DNA from: a bacterium
GTDB lineage: Bacteria > RBG-13-66-14
Direction of reading: 5' to 3'
DNA: 7,054 nt
NCBI GenBank assembly: GCA_021107695.1
Contig: JAIOSI010000251.1
Coordinates: 1 to 7,054, forward strand
A program made the position numbers and the translations under genes. Numbering within the stretch: position 1 is the first letter of the stretch; each line of letters begins with the position of its first letter. Below the pieces are notes generated by a model, which had not been told where the DNA came from, searched no databases, and saw only the letters and a program-made list of their open reading frames with translations. This document shows positions 1-5,757 of this stretch, piece after piece.

Positions 1-3
1 ACC

Positions 4-24
4 GGGCTTCGCCCGAAAAACCTT
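4..24 (+). repeat. Short dispersed repeat, copy 1 (inverted relative to 6629-6649)
   Basis: The segment starts with a small hairpin, GGGC-TTC-GCCC, followed by an A-rich tract and ACCTT. It matches the minus strand of 6629-6649 at 18 of 21 positions by eye, so the two copies face in opposite directions about 6.6 kb apart. Both lie outside genes. No open frame uses it. It may extend left of the window edge. The match is seen directly; the idea of a dispersed intergenic element is inference. Confidence 0.4.
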
Positions 25-50
25 AAGAAACCTGTACCGCTAAACATAGG

Positions 51-64
51 GAGACTGTTGCAAA
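51..64 (+). other. Possible solo insertion-sequence end (IS6/IS26-like terminal repeat)
   Basis: The bases GAGACTGTTGCAAA differ at two of 14 positions from the terminal inverted repeat known for IS26 of the IS6 family, GGCACTGTTGCAAA. In that orientation the element would extend to the right, yet the next gene is the HprK-like CDS and no transposase fragment is seen. No matching opposite end was found in the window. It could be a relic, a solo end or chance. Confidence 0.2.
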
Positions 65-75
65 ATACACTGATA

Positions 76-149
76 TGGTTGACTGTCGTCCTGATCGTTT
101 TTGTCAGCGAGCGGCGCAGTTTAGTAAACTTAAGTGGTGCTGTCAACCA
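76..149. repeat. 8-bp inverted repeat with structured interior
   Basis: TGGTTGAC at 76-83 and GTCAACCA at 142-149 are exact reverse complements separated by 58 bases. The interior holds a smaller near-perfect palindrome, AGTTTAGTAAACT, at 118-130. The stretch is downstream of the minus-strand HprK-like gene and has no convincing coding frame. It could be a relic of a small mobile element or part of an RNA structure; neither is shown. Confidence 0.3.
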
Positions 150-151
150 CT

Positions 152-177
152 AAGACCGCCCGAAATAGGACGGTCTT
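152..177 (-). terminator. Hairpin downstream of the HprK-like gene, terminator-like but without a U-run
   Basis: Arms 152-161 and 168-177 pair over ten positions with one C-A mismatch, leaving the six-base loop GAAATA. It starts 28 bases past the stop of the minus-strand HprK-like CDS, a typical place for a transcript end. Neither strand has a run of T after the stem, so a standard intrinsic terminator is doubtful. Its arms (CCGCCC and GGACGGTCTT) resemble the palindrome at 1628-1643, so it may instead be a dispersed repeat. Confidence 0.3.
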
Positions 178-204
178 CGCAGTCTGCTATCTCTTTGTTG
201 TTGG

Positions 205-1014
205 CTAGGTTAGAAGTGCTGCTAATTCCTCTGGATCTGTGTCTGTGGGAGCGACCAAACGATAGCCGGGAATCGCCTGAGCGAGACTCTGGCAGTACGC
301 CAGGGCAATCGGGGCATACCAGTCGTTACCGCCGTAGTTGACGATGGTCTGGAGCAGATGGCGGGTTAGCTCCGCTGGGGAGAGGAGGGTTTTAGAGAGC
401 TGTTTTCCCTTTGCCAGAACGCAGATTCCCCGGAGGGGAGCGACGGGATTCTCGACCCGGGTCAGCCCAAAGTCGCCCCAGAAGGGGGTTCCCATCAGCC
501 GCCAGCCGTTATCACCGAGGACAGCGGCGTTGAGTTCATCGCAGAACAGCTTCCACGAAGGAGAGGAGAAGATGTTGTTGGCAAGGGTGGTCTTCCCCGC
601 CTCGGTTCGCCCAACGAAGAGGTAGCCGCCGCCATTGGTGCGGTTCATCGCCGAGGCAGAGTGGAACAGCGCGCCATTCGGCGGCAGCAGGAACATCGCC
701 ACCCAATGCCGTAGCACCCAGTCAACAAGGTTGGTGTTGTTCCGCTGGCAGATGACCTCGGCTCCGTCGGGGCGGGGGTTAATCCAAAAGTTCTCCTGGC
801 GCAATACCCGCTGTCCGTCGATAATCGGATATTCTACGGGAACCATGACCTCTTTGGCACTGAGAAAGGGTGCTTCTACCTTGAAGGTGAGCCGATAGCG
901 TGGCTCCGCCTCTGTGGCGATAATCTGGTAGTACTTCAGGGAGTGTTCTGCCACCATCGGCTCGAACTCCAGCCGGGCGACGGTATCCAATAAGATGATG
1001 TCTAGCTTTTCCAT
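205..1014 (-). CDS. HPr kinase-like P-loop protein (HprK-related, substrate unknown)
   Basis: This 269-residue protein has a P-loop, GRTEAGKTT, at residues 135-143. It is preceded by a HSA motif at 118-120 and followed by an acidic DE pair at 159-160 and GTPFWG at 175-180. That order (LHAS-like motif, P-loop, DE, GxPxxG) is the arrangement of the HprK C-terminal kinase fold and its orphan relatives. The N-terminal 100 residues are not recognised and do not look like the usual HprK N-domain. No signal peptide or membrane helix is seen, so it should be cytoplasmic. The ATG at 1014 follows AAAGGA by 7 bases and overlaps the end of maf by 13 bases, implying translational coupling. No HPr, PqqD-like or RiPP gene is visible nearby, so the substrate (protein serine, peptide or small molecule) is unknown. 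The fold is fairly sure and the function is not. Confidence 0.75.
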   Translation of the reverse strand: MEKLDIILLDTVARLEFEPMVAEHSLKYYQIIATEAEPRYRLTFKVEAPFLSAKEVMVPVEYPIIDGQRVLRQENFWINPRPDGAEVICQRNNTNLVDWVLRHWVAMFLLPPNGALFHSASAMNRTNGGGYLFVGRTEAGKTTLANNIFSSPSWKLFCDELNAAVLGDNGWRLMGTPFWGDFGLTRVENPVAPLRGICVLAKGKQLSKTLLSPAELTRHLLQTIVNYGGNDWYAPIALAYCQSLAQAIPGYRLVAPTDTDPEELAALLT

Positions 1015-1604
1015 CCGCTATCCTTTAATAACCGGATGGTCTCCGCCACCGGAAGCCCAATGACGTTGCTTCTCGAGCCGACCACCTGTTCGACCAGATT
1101 CCATTCTTCATCCTGAACGGCGTAGGCTCCCGCCTTATCCAGCGGCGAGCCGGTGGCGACGTAGGCGGTAATCTCACTGGCGGTCAGCGGACGAATCCGC
1201 ACCTGGCTGTCAACGCGCAGGGCCTTAACCTGACCGGCGGGATTGATGATAGCCACTCCGGTGGTTACGACGTGCTGTCGTCCACTGAGGCGGGTCAACA
1301 TACTGACGGCATCGGCTTCGTCAATCGGCTTGCCGAGGATCTGTCCGTCGAGGAGGACGATGGTATCCGCCGCCAGCAGGAAGAGGGCGGCTGACCGATT
1401 GATCTCGTCGGGTGGATGGTGGCGAAGCAGCTCCGCCGTCCACTGCGCCTTCTCCACCGCCAGACGCACGGTGTTCGCCGGGTCGTCGTCCTCCCAGGTC
1501 TCCTCCACCTGGGGAACGATGATCGTGAACTTCAGCCCTGCCTCGGTGAGTAAACGCCGCCGCCGGGGGCTTCCACTGGCAAGAATGAGCTGAGGAGTTG
1601 GCAT
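1002..1604 (-). CDS. maf: Maf family nucleoside triphosphate pyrophosphatase, dTTP/UTP (YhdE) type
   Basis: Maf proteins hydrolyse non-canonical or selected nucleoside triphosphates to the monophosphate plus pyrophosphate in the cytoplasm, acting as house-cleaning enzymes; overproduction inhibits septum formation. The 200-residue length is usual. All family motifs are present: ASGSPRR at 9-15, AADTIV at 78-83 with the catalytic Asp80, GKP at 91-93, SGRQHVVTTGV at 107-117, DKAGAYAVQ at 156-164 and SNVIGLP at 179-185. SPRR (not SPWR) and DKAGAYxxQ resemble E. coli YhdE, which prefers dTTP/UTP, rather than YceF, which prefers m7GTP. The substrate is therefore inferred by similarity. The ATG at 1604 is preceded by AGGG about four bases upstream. 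The 3' end overlaps the HprK-like gene. The 124-bp gap upstream holds two palindromes, so transcription from crp into maf may be partial. Confidence 0.95.
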   Translation of the reverse strand: MPTPQLILASGSPRRRRLLTEAGLKFTIIVPQVEETWEDDDPANTVRLAVEKAQWTAELLRHHPPDEINRSAALFLLAADTIVLLDGQILGKPIDEADAVSMLTRLSGRQHVVTTGVAIINPAGQVKALRVDSQVRIRPLTASEITAYVATGSPLDKAGAYAVQDEEWNLVEQVVGSRSNVIGLPVAETIRLLKDSGWKS

Positions 1605-1627
1605 AAAGCCCTTATTGTTCCCACTAG

Positions 1628-1643
1628 CCGACCTAGAGGTCGG
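1628..1643. repeat. Hyphenated palindrome upstream of maf
   Basis: CCGACC and GGTCGG form a perfect 6-bp stem around the loop TAGA, about 25 bases before the maf start. The arms and the following GGTCC resemble the hairpin at 152-177. No T-run follows on the minus strand, so it is not an intrinsic terminator for the crp-maf direction. It is best read as a member of an intergenic palindromic repeat family or as a leader hairpin in maf mRNA. Confidence 0.4.
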
Positions 1644-1681
1644 TCCTTACATAAAACCGTGAAGATTCTCAAAATACGTTG

Positions 1682-1707
1682 GTAGGGGCGGACCTATGTG
1701 TCCGCCC
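1682..1707 (+). repeat. GTAGGGG palindromic repeat, copy 1
   Basis: After GTAG, GGGCGGAC (1686-1693) and GTCCGCCC (1700-1707) form a perfect 8-bp stem around CTATGT. It lies 21 bases past the crp stop. It shares the GTAGGGG head and the GCCC end with the copies at 3660-3683 and 5758-5781, although the middle of the stem differs. On the minus strand, in which crp and maf are transcribed, no T-run follows, so it should allow at least partial read-through. Confidence 0.5.
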
Positions 1708-1728
1708 TTGTCAGTTTAGCTTGGTCAT

Positions 1729-2412
1729 CTAATCCATGGGATTTTTATTTAGGAAGATAAGGTGCTGATTTTTGTCCTGGGCGAGCAGACCACGATCTTT
1801 TAAATCGTTGAGGTGGCGACAAATGGTTTCCCGTCGAGTGGCGGACATATCGGCAAGCTCTTGCTGGGACAGGTGAAAGGGGATTCGGATGCCCCGGCGG
1901 TCGGGTACGCCAAAGCGATTTAACAGTCGCTCAAAGAGCGAGTCAATCCGATTACTCTTGGTACCGAAGCTCAACTCCCGAATCTGCTCGTCGGAGTTGC
2001 GCAGCCGCTGGGAGAGGGTGCTGATGATTTTCAGTGCCAGCTCGCTGGTTTCGGTGATCAGATGGATAAAGTCCCGTTTGTTGAGAACGAGGAGGCTCGT
2101 CGGCTCCATCGTAACCACGGTGGCACTGCGGGGAACGTCGTCGAGCAGTGCCATCTCGCCGAAGACATCGCCGGTTGTGAGCAGATTGATAATTTTGATT
2201 CGTCCGTCGTGATGCTGCCGGGTTACCTTGAGCATCCCTGACTCTATCATGTAAAAGGCATCGCCGGGATGCCCCTCGACGATGATTGCGTAACCCTTTT
2301 CCTGATATTCCTTTCGTTTAAGCAGTGAATAGACGCGCTTTAACTCTTCGTCGCTTAGTTCAAGGAAGAGGGGGATTTCGCTCAGGTCAAAACTGGCTTT
2401 GTTGATTTTCAT
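1729..2412 (-). CDS. Crp/Fnr family transcriptional regulator
   Basis: A 227-residue cytoplasmic regulator of the usual family length. Residues 13-120 form a cyclic-nucleotide-binding domain. Its phosphate-binding cassette, FGEMALLDDVPRSATV at 84-99, keeps Glu86, Arg95 and Ser96, the positions that contact cAMP in CRP, so a cyclic nucleotide ligand is plausible. A dimer helix follows at about 124-148. The winged helix-turn-helix lies at 181-204, with the recognition-helix signature RETICR at 194-199 (RETVGR in CRP, RETISR in FNR). The only cysteine is Cys198 in that helix, so an FNR-type Fe-S oxygen sensor is excluded. The ATG at 2412 has no clear Shine-Dalgarno sequence; a C-rich leader precedes it on the coding strand. 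It lies 53 bp after the HEAT lipoprotein gene and is probably co-transcribed with it. Target genes are not known. Confidence 0.93.
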   Translation of the reverse strand: MKINKASFDLSEIPLFLELSDEELKRVYSLLKRKEYQEKGYAIIVEGHPGDAFYMIESGMLKVTRQHHDGRIKIINLLTTGDVFGEMALLDDVPRSATVVTMEPTSLLVLNKRDFIHLITETSELALKIISTLSQRLRNSDEQIRELSFGTKSNRIDSLFERLLNRFGVPDRRGIRIPFHLSQQELADMSATRRETICRHLNDLKDRGLLAQDKNQHLIFLNKNPMD

Positions 2413-2422
2413 AGGCAGCCGT

Positions 2423-2466
2423 GGGGATTGTGGGGGGATTCGAGTGATGCAAAATGTCCGGGGATT
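2423..2466 (-). promoter_or_regulatory. C-rich leader of the Crp/Fnr gene with three AATCCCC iterations
   Basis: On the minus strand AATCCCC occurs at 2466-2460, 2440-2434 and 2429-2423, filling most of the 53-bp gap before the regulator's ATG. The last two begin 11 bases apart, about one helical turn. No purine-rich ribosome binding site is visible. Candidate roles are a protein-binding array, a Rho-entry (rut-like) site because the RNA would be C-rich, or chance in GC-rich DNA. Confidence 0.25.
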
Positions 2467-3548
2467 TATGGTGCTATCAGCTGTTCCAGCGTTCGAGCGA
2501 CCTCGTTGGTCAGCAGTGCCAGCTCGACATTCTGCGGTTCGGCAACGGTTCCATCGAGGAGGAGCTTCAGGTACAGTCCACCGTGGTGCAAGAGGGCGGT
2601 TTTCAGCAGAGCCGAATTCTGAGGGTTGGCTCGTTCGGCATCGTAGAGGCTTACCAGCAGCGTGAAGGGTACGGAGCCGTGGGTCGCCACGGCATACCAG
2701 TCTTCTCGCAGGGCGGAGAGCTGCATCCGCAGGAGACCGTCTTCCAGACCTCCACCGTTGGTTGGCGATTGTTCAAGTTCCTCTACGACCTTCAGCGGGA
2801 GCTGCTCGGTAAGGGCGATAATCTCGCCGACCAGCGGTTCCAGCGGGGTAAAGGTGAGCAGCCGTCGGGTTGTCTCCGCCGGGATACTCCGTGCCAGAAC
2901 CACCGGAGATTCCCAGTGCAGGATGACCGAGAGGGCTGCCTCACCAAGTTCAGGATCGTCAACCCAGTCCCAGAGCGGCTCCAGCGGCTGAACTCCGTAG
3001 TGGAAGAAGGTCGCCACCAGCAGACCGCGGAGTTCCTGATTCTCCGTCGCATTAAAGAGCGACCGCAGCGGTTCCCAGGTCGGCTCACCGACGCGCCCCA
3101 GAATCGCCGCCAGCTCCGGCGCGTGGGCGGGATAGACCGTCAGCTCTTCGATCAGCCCGGGGACGGCATCGCTGCCAAGCTCGATCAACAGCTCGCTCGC
3201 CTCCGTGGCAAGGAGGTAGTCGTCTTCACTAACCAATGGGAGCAGTGCCTCTGCCGCTGGTTCACCGAGGCGGGTGAGCAGTTTGCCAATCAGCAGGCGA
3301 TTCTCCTGCTGCCGGAAGGCGACCACCAGCGGCGGAACCGCCTCTGCGCCCAGTCCCAACAGGTCTCGCTCCGCCTGACCCGCACTGTCTGGATCGCCGG
3401 AGAGGTAATCCTCCACCAGCGCGTCGGGGTCGGCTCCACAGCCGAGCAGCACGGTCGCAATCACCAGCGGAACCAGCAAGGCAGTTAGTGCCTTGACGAT
3501 ACCGACCGAACGTAGTAGCCTTGATCGAAACTGGAAAGGATTTTTCAT
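2466..3548 (-). CDS. HEAT-repeat lipoprotein
   Basis: A 360-residue protein. It begins with a basic n-region (Lys2, Arg8, Arg10, Arg13, Lys19), a hydrophobic segment at 21-35 and a lipobox, LLGC, with the lipidated Cys37. Gly and not Asp follows the cysteine, which favours the outer membrane under the E. coli sorting rule. Residues 58-195 hold about five helical repeats of roughly 30 residues carrying the LGxxAVPxL-type turn: near 64-75, 91-104, 122-134, 150-163 and 181-193. This is the HEAT/PBS-lyase-like pattern used as a protein-binding scaffold. The rest (220-360) is predicted helical but not recognised; GLEDGLLRMQLSALREDWYAV is its most distinctive stretch, at 267-287. The partner is unknown. 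The ATG at 3548 is the only Met near the signal peptide; no strong ribosome site is seen. It is the first gene of the minus-strand block that continues into the Crp/Fnr gene. Confidence 0.85.
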   Translation of the reverse strand: MKNPFQFRSRLLRSVGIVKALTALLVPLVIATVLLGCGADPDALVEDYLSGDPDSAGQAERDLLGLGAEAVPPLVVAFRQQENRLLIGKLLTRLGEPAAEALLPLVSEDDYLLATEASELLIELGSDAVPGLIEELTVYPAHAPELAAILGRVGEPTWEPLRSLFNATENQELRGLLVATFFHYGVQPLEPLWDWVDDPELGEAALSVILHWESPVVLARSIPAETTRRLLTFTPLEPLVGEIIALTEQLPLKVVEELEQSPTNGGGLEDGLLRMQLSALREDWYAVATHGSVPFTLLVSLYDAERANPQNSALLKTALLHHGGLYLKLLLDGTVAEPQNVELALLTNEVARTLEQLIAP

Positions 3549-3597
3549 AAGATAAGAATGGTTGCCAGAACCTCGACAGCTCTGTCCAGAAGTTGCG

Positions 3598-3626
3598 ATA
3601 ATAGGCTGAGACCGTTACGAAGTCTG
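3598..3626 (-). promoter_or_regulatory. Weak sigma-70-like promoter candidate for the HEAT lipoprotein gene
   Basis: On the minus strand a -10 hexamer TATTAT (5 of 6 to consensus, at 3603-3598) lies 50 bases before the ATG. CAGACT stands 17 bases upstream as a -35 with only 3 of 6 matches. The placement in the divergent gap is sensible, but the weak -35 makes this tentative. Confidence 0.3.
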
Positions 3627-3659
3627 TGAAAACCGACCGATATGGGTAGCTGTGGTTTT

Positions 3660-3683
3660 GTAGGGGTACAGCATGCCATGCCC
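3660..3683 (+). repeat. GTAGGGG palindromic repeat, copy 2
   Basis: This copy matches the one at 5758-5781 at 21 of 24 positions. The symmetric core is GCATGC at 3671-3676, flanked by GGGTACA and CATGCCC. CCCTAC at 3681-3686 mirrors GTAGGG at 3660-3665, so the whole element may extend to 3686. It sits in the divergent gap between the HEAT lipoprotein and cupin genes. An open frame can be read through it in front of the cupin, but that is repeat-derived and not a real N-terminus. Confidence 0.6.
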
Positions 3684-3713
3684 TACGGCGGATTGCGTCA
3701 TCTCCTGCCAAAG

Positions 3714-3731
3714 GATATTATCTGTAATATC
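3714..3731. promoter_or_regulatory. Perfect 7-4-7 dyad, candidate operator of the cupin gene
   Basis: GATATTA (3714-3720) and TAATATC (3725-3731) are exact inverted arms around TCTG. The site is AT-rich, lies 12 bases upstream of the candidate cupin -35 box and is centred about 56 bases before the expected start of transcription, a position that suits an activator better than a repressor. Half-sites around a four-base spacer are the geometry of FNR-type sites (TTGAT-N4-ATCAA), though the bases differ. The Crp/Fnr protein of this window is therefore one candidate binder; this is inference. Confidence 0.45.
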
Positions 3732-3743
3732 AGTAAAACTAAT

Positions 3744-3772
3744 TTGTTTACATTAGCAACTATCTGTATTTT
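3744..3772 (+). promoter_or_regulatory. Sigma-70-like promoter candidate for the cupin gene
   Basis: TTGTTT at 3744-3749 (3 of 6) and TATTTT at 3767-3772 (4 of 6) are separated by 17 bases in the AT-richest part of the divergent gap. Transcription would start near 3779, leaving a leader of about 16 bases before the ATG at 3795. Weak boxes with an upstream dyad would fit an activated promoter. Confidence 0.4.
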
Positions 3773-3794
3773 CGAACCCAAACGAAAGATCGCT

Positions 3795-4160
3795 ATGCGG
3801 ATAAAATCTCTTTTAAACTCAAAGAAGGTCATTGCCGGGGACGGTGTTCACCTGCGCGAGCTTGTTAACGCCCACAACGACCCCGGCTTCTCCGGGCGTT
3901 ATTCCCTCGCCGAGGCTATTCTGCCGGTGGGGTTAAGCTCCACACCCCATCGCCTGCACACCAGCGAGCTGTACTTCGTCATCAGCGGACGGGCGATGAT
4001 GCATATCGACGACGAAGTCGAGGAACTCAAATCCGGCGATGCCGTGGAGATTCCCCCGAACGCCGTTCAGTGGGTGGACAACCGGGAGGGCAGCGAACCC
4101 TTTGTCTTCCTCTGCATCGTTGACCCCGCCTGGCGGGCAGAGGACGAGGAGATTCTCTAG
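3795..4160 (+). CDS. Small single-domain cupin protein
   Basis: A 121-residue protein that is one cupin beta-barrel, cytoplasmic, with no signal peptide. Motif 1 spans Gly46 to Gly65 (LSSTPHRLHTSELYFVIS between) and offers His52, His55 and Glu58 as metal ligands, with HxxH spacing rather than the usual HxH. Motif 2 runs from Gly81 to Asn96 with IPPN at 86-89, but Gln92 stands where the metal-binding His normally is. The fold is sure; the reaction is not, and it could be an enzyme or a small-ligand sensor. The start at 3795 is chosen over one at 3642 because the upstream frame crosses the palindromic repeat, the dyad and the promoter, and because the barrel begins soon after. A weak GAAAG lies 8 bases upstream of the ATG. 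Two tandem TAG stops end the gene. It stands alone, divergent from the HEAT lipoprotein gene and convergent with the response regulator. Confidence 0.88.
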   Translation: MRIKSLLNSKKVIAGDGVHLRELVNAHNDPGFSGRYSLAEAILPVGLSSTPHRLHTSELYFVISGRAMMHIDDEVEELKSGDAVEIPPNAVQWVDNREGSEPFVFLCIVDPAWRAEDEEIL

Positions 4161-4312
4161 TAGCCCTGAATCAGCTAGAGACTTTCATAAGTACCTTTGT
4201 CTCGCACGTCCGGCTTGGCTGAAAATCTCCGTAGTCCTATAACACAAGATATTTGTTTTAGCTACAGCAATACTGGCAGCTTGACGGCAGCCTACCAAAC
4301 AGGAGAACAGTC

Positions 4313-4334
4313 AAAAACTTTGAGTTATACAAAG
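4313..4334 (-). terminator. Weak intrinsic terminator candidate of the response regulator gene
   Basis: On the minus strand CTTTG and CAAAG (4334-4330 and 4322-4318) pair around a seven-base loop and are followed directly by five T (4317-4313). It starts 8 bases after the stop codon. The five-base stem is short and AT-rich, so strength is doubtful, but it is the only hairpin-plus-T-run in the convergent gap 4161-4341, where nothing else was recognised. Confidence 0.35.
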
Positions 4335-4341
4335 GTCTCAG

Positions 4342-5694
4342 CTAGTTAAGCTCGAACTCTTTGATTTTACGGTGGAGGGTGCGGAGACCGATGCCGAGGA
4401 GATCGGCGGTTTTGGTGCGATTGCCGTTCAACTTTTGCAGGGTCTTGCGGATAACCTCACGCTCAATCTGCTCCATCTTCCAGCCAACGGGAACCCGAAT
4501 CTCCCCGGCGGAACCGATGGCGTTATCCGACTCCCGCAGCTCCGGTGGCAGGTCGGCGATGGTCAGCTCTTTGCCCCGCGCCAGGGCGACCATCCCCTCG
4601 ATTGTGTTCTTCAATTCGCGGACGTTGCCGGGCCAGGAGTACCGCAGAAGCTGGTCAAGAGCCTCGCGTTCGACTCCGCTGACCGGGCGTTTGTGCCGCC
4701 GGGCTGATTCCTCCACAAACCTGGCAATGAGTGGAACCATGTCCTCCGGTCGCTCTGCCAGCGGCGGAACCATCAGCCGGACGACCTTGAGCCGATAGTA
4801 GAGATCATCGCGAAACTCACCGACCTCGACCGCTTTGGCGAGGTCTTTGTTCGTTGCCGCAATCAGGCGCACATCTGCCTGAATGGTCTTCTCGCCGCCG
4901 ACCCGCTCGAAGCGTTGGTCTTGCAGAACCCGCAGCAGCTTGACCTGGGTGGCGAGGGGAATCTCCCCAATCTCATCGAGAAAGAGAGTTCCGCCGTCGG
5001 CACGCTCAAAGGCTCCGCGATGCTGCCGGATTGCTCCGGTGAACGCCCCCTTTTCATGACCAAAGAGTTCGCTCTCCAGCAGCCCCTCGGCAAGGGCGGC
5101 GCAGTGGAGTTTGACGAAGGGTTTGTCCCGGCGGTCGCCGCGTCGCTGGATGATGTCGGCGATGACCTCTTTACCGACCCCGGAGGGACCGCCGATCAGC
5201 ACGGTAACGCTGGTGCTGGCAAGCTGCTCCACGGTCTCCATGATCCTGCGCATGGCAGGGGAGACGGAGACGACCTTCTCGTCCTGCTCGTTAAGGCGGG
5301 CGCGAAGTTCATCCACATCCCGGCGGAGGCGACGGGTCTCCAAAGCACGGGTAGTCTGGATGAGCAGCTCTTCGGGATTGACCGGTTTGGTGAGGTAGTC
5401 GTGGGCTCCGGCGCGCATCGCCTCCACGGCGGATTCCACAGAGCCGTAGCCGGTGAGGACAATCACCGCCAGGAGGGGATCCCGCTCCCGGGCGCGGCGA
5501 ACCAGCTCGATTCCATCAAGGGTCGGCAGGCGGAGGTCGGTCAGCAGCAGCTCCACCGGACGCTCGGCGAGGAGCTCCAGTGCCTCGCCACTATCGGCGG
5601 CTTCGATGACACCGTAACCGGCACGCTTCATCGTCCGTGCCAACGCCTTGCGCACCTCGGAGTCGTCATCGACAATTAATAGCAGAGGTTTCAT
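4342..5694 (-). CDS. Sigma-54-dependent response regulator (NtrC type: REC, AAA+, Fis HTH)
   Basis: A 450-residue activator with the full three-domain plan. The receiver (1-120) has Asp10, Asp11, phosphoacceptor Asp53 in TDLRLP, Thr81 and Lys104. The AAA+ domain (about 143-375) has a P-loop, GGPSGVGKE, at 168-176 (the family more often has GESGTGKE), an intact sigma-54 contact loop GAFTGA at 216-221, Walker B TLFLDE at 236-241, RDDLYYRL at 295-302 carrying the arginine-finger region, and WPGNVREL at 354-361. A Fis-type helix-turn-helix occupies 418-447. Every catalytic element is present, so it should activate sigma-54 promoters when phosphorylated. The cognate histidine kinase and targets are not in the window. 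The start at 5694 gives the canonical [11 protein letters not shown]; a longer frame to 5772 is partly palindromic repeat. No strong ribosome site is seen. It lies 102 bp after the methyltransferase gene. Confidence 0.96.
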   Translation of the reverse strand: MKPLLLIVDDDSEVRKALARTMKRAGYGVIEAADSGEALELLAERPVELLLTDLRLPTLDGIELVRRARERDPLLAVIVLTGYGSVESAVEAMRAGAHDYLTKPVNPEELLIQTTRALETRRLRRDVDELRARLNEQDEKVVSVSPAMRRIMETVEQLASTSVTVLIGGPSGVGKEVIADIIQRRGDRRDKPFVKLHCAALAEGLLESELFGHEKGAFTGAIRQHRGAFERADGGTLFLDEIGEIPLATQVKLLRVLQDQRFERVGGEKTIQADVRLIAATNKDLAKAVEVGEFRDDLYYRLKVVRLMVPPLAERPEDMVPLIARFVEESARRHKRPVSGVEREALDQLLRYSWPGNVRELKNTIEGMVALARGKELTIADLPPELRESDNAIGSAGEIRVPVGWKMEQIEREVIRKTLQKLNGNRTKTADLLGIGLRTLHRKIKEFELN

Positions 5695-5757
5695 CCAGGT
5701 ATCTTCAGAGAATTGTTCATCGTATGGAAAGGCGTTGTCAGGATTTAATCTGGTCGT

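Noticed and set aside
338..898. Two plus-strand open frames antisense to the HprK-like gene
   Set aside because: They are Arg/Ser-rich shadow frames without start signals or recognisable domains.
1729..2412. FNR-type oxygen sensor
   Set aside because: The protein has a single cysteine, located in the recognition helix, so it cannot carry the four-cysteine Fe-S cluster.
2454..3488. Long plus-strand open frame of 344 codons antisense to the HEAT lipoprotein gene
   Set aside because: It is low in hydrophobic order, rich in Gln and Arg, matches no family I recognise, and mirrors the codon bias of the real gene on the other strand, which has a signal peptide and repeats.
4178..4203. GAGAC/GTCTC pair downstream of the cupin as a terminator
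   Set aside because: Only five pairs around a 16-base loop with no T-run after it.
4244..4256. Imperfect AT-rich palindrome ACAAGATATTTGT in the convergent gap
   Set aside because: It has a mismatch, lies between two gene ends where an operator is not expected, and AT-rich gaps yield such matches by chance.
4915..5679. Plus-strand open frame of 254 codons antisense to the response regulator
   Set aside because: It is a shadow of a clearly recognised NtrC-type gene with all its motifs intact; no ribosome site or recognisable domain supports it.
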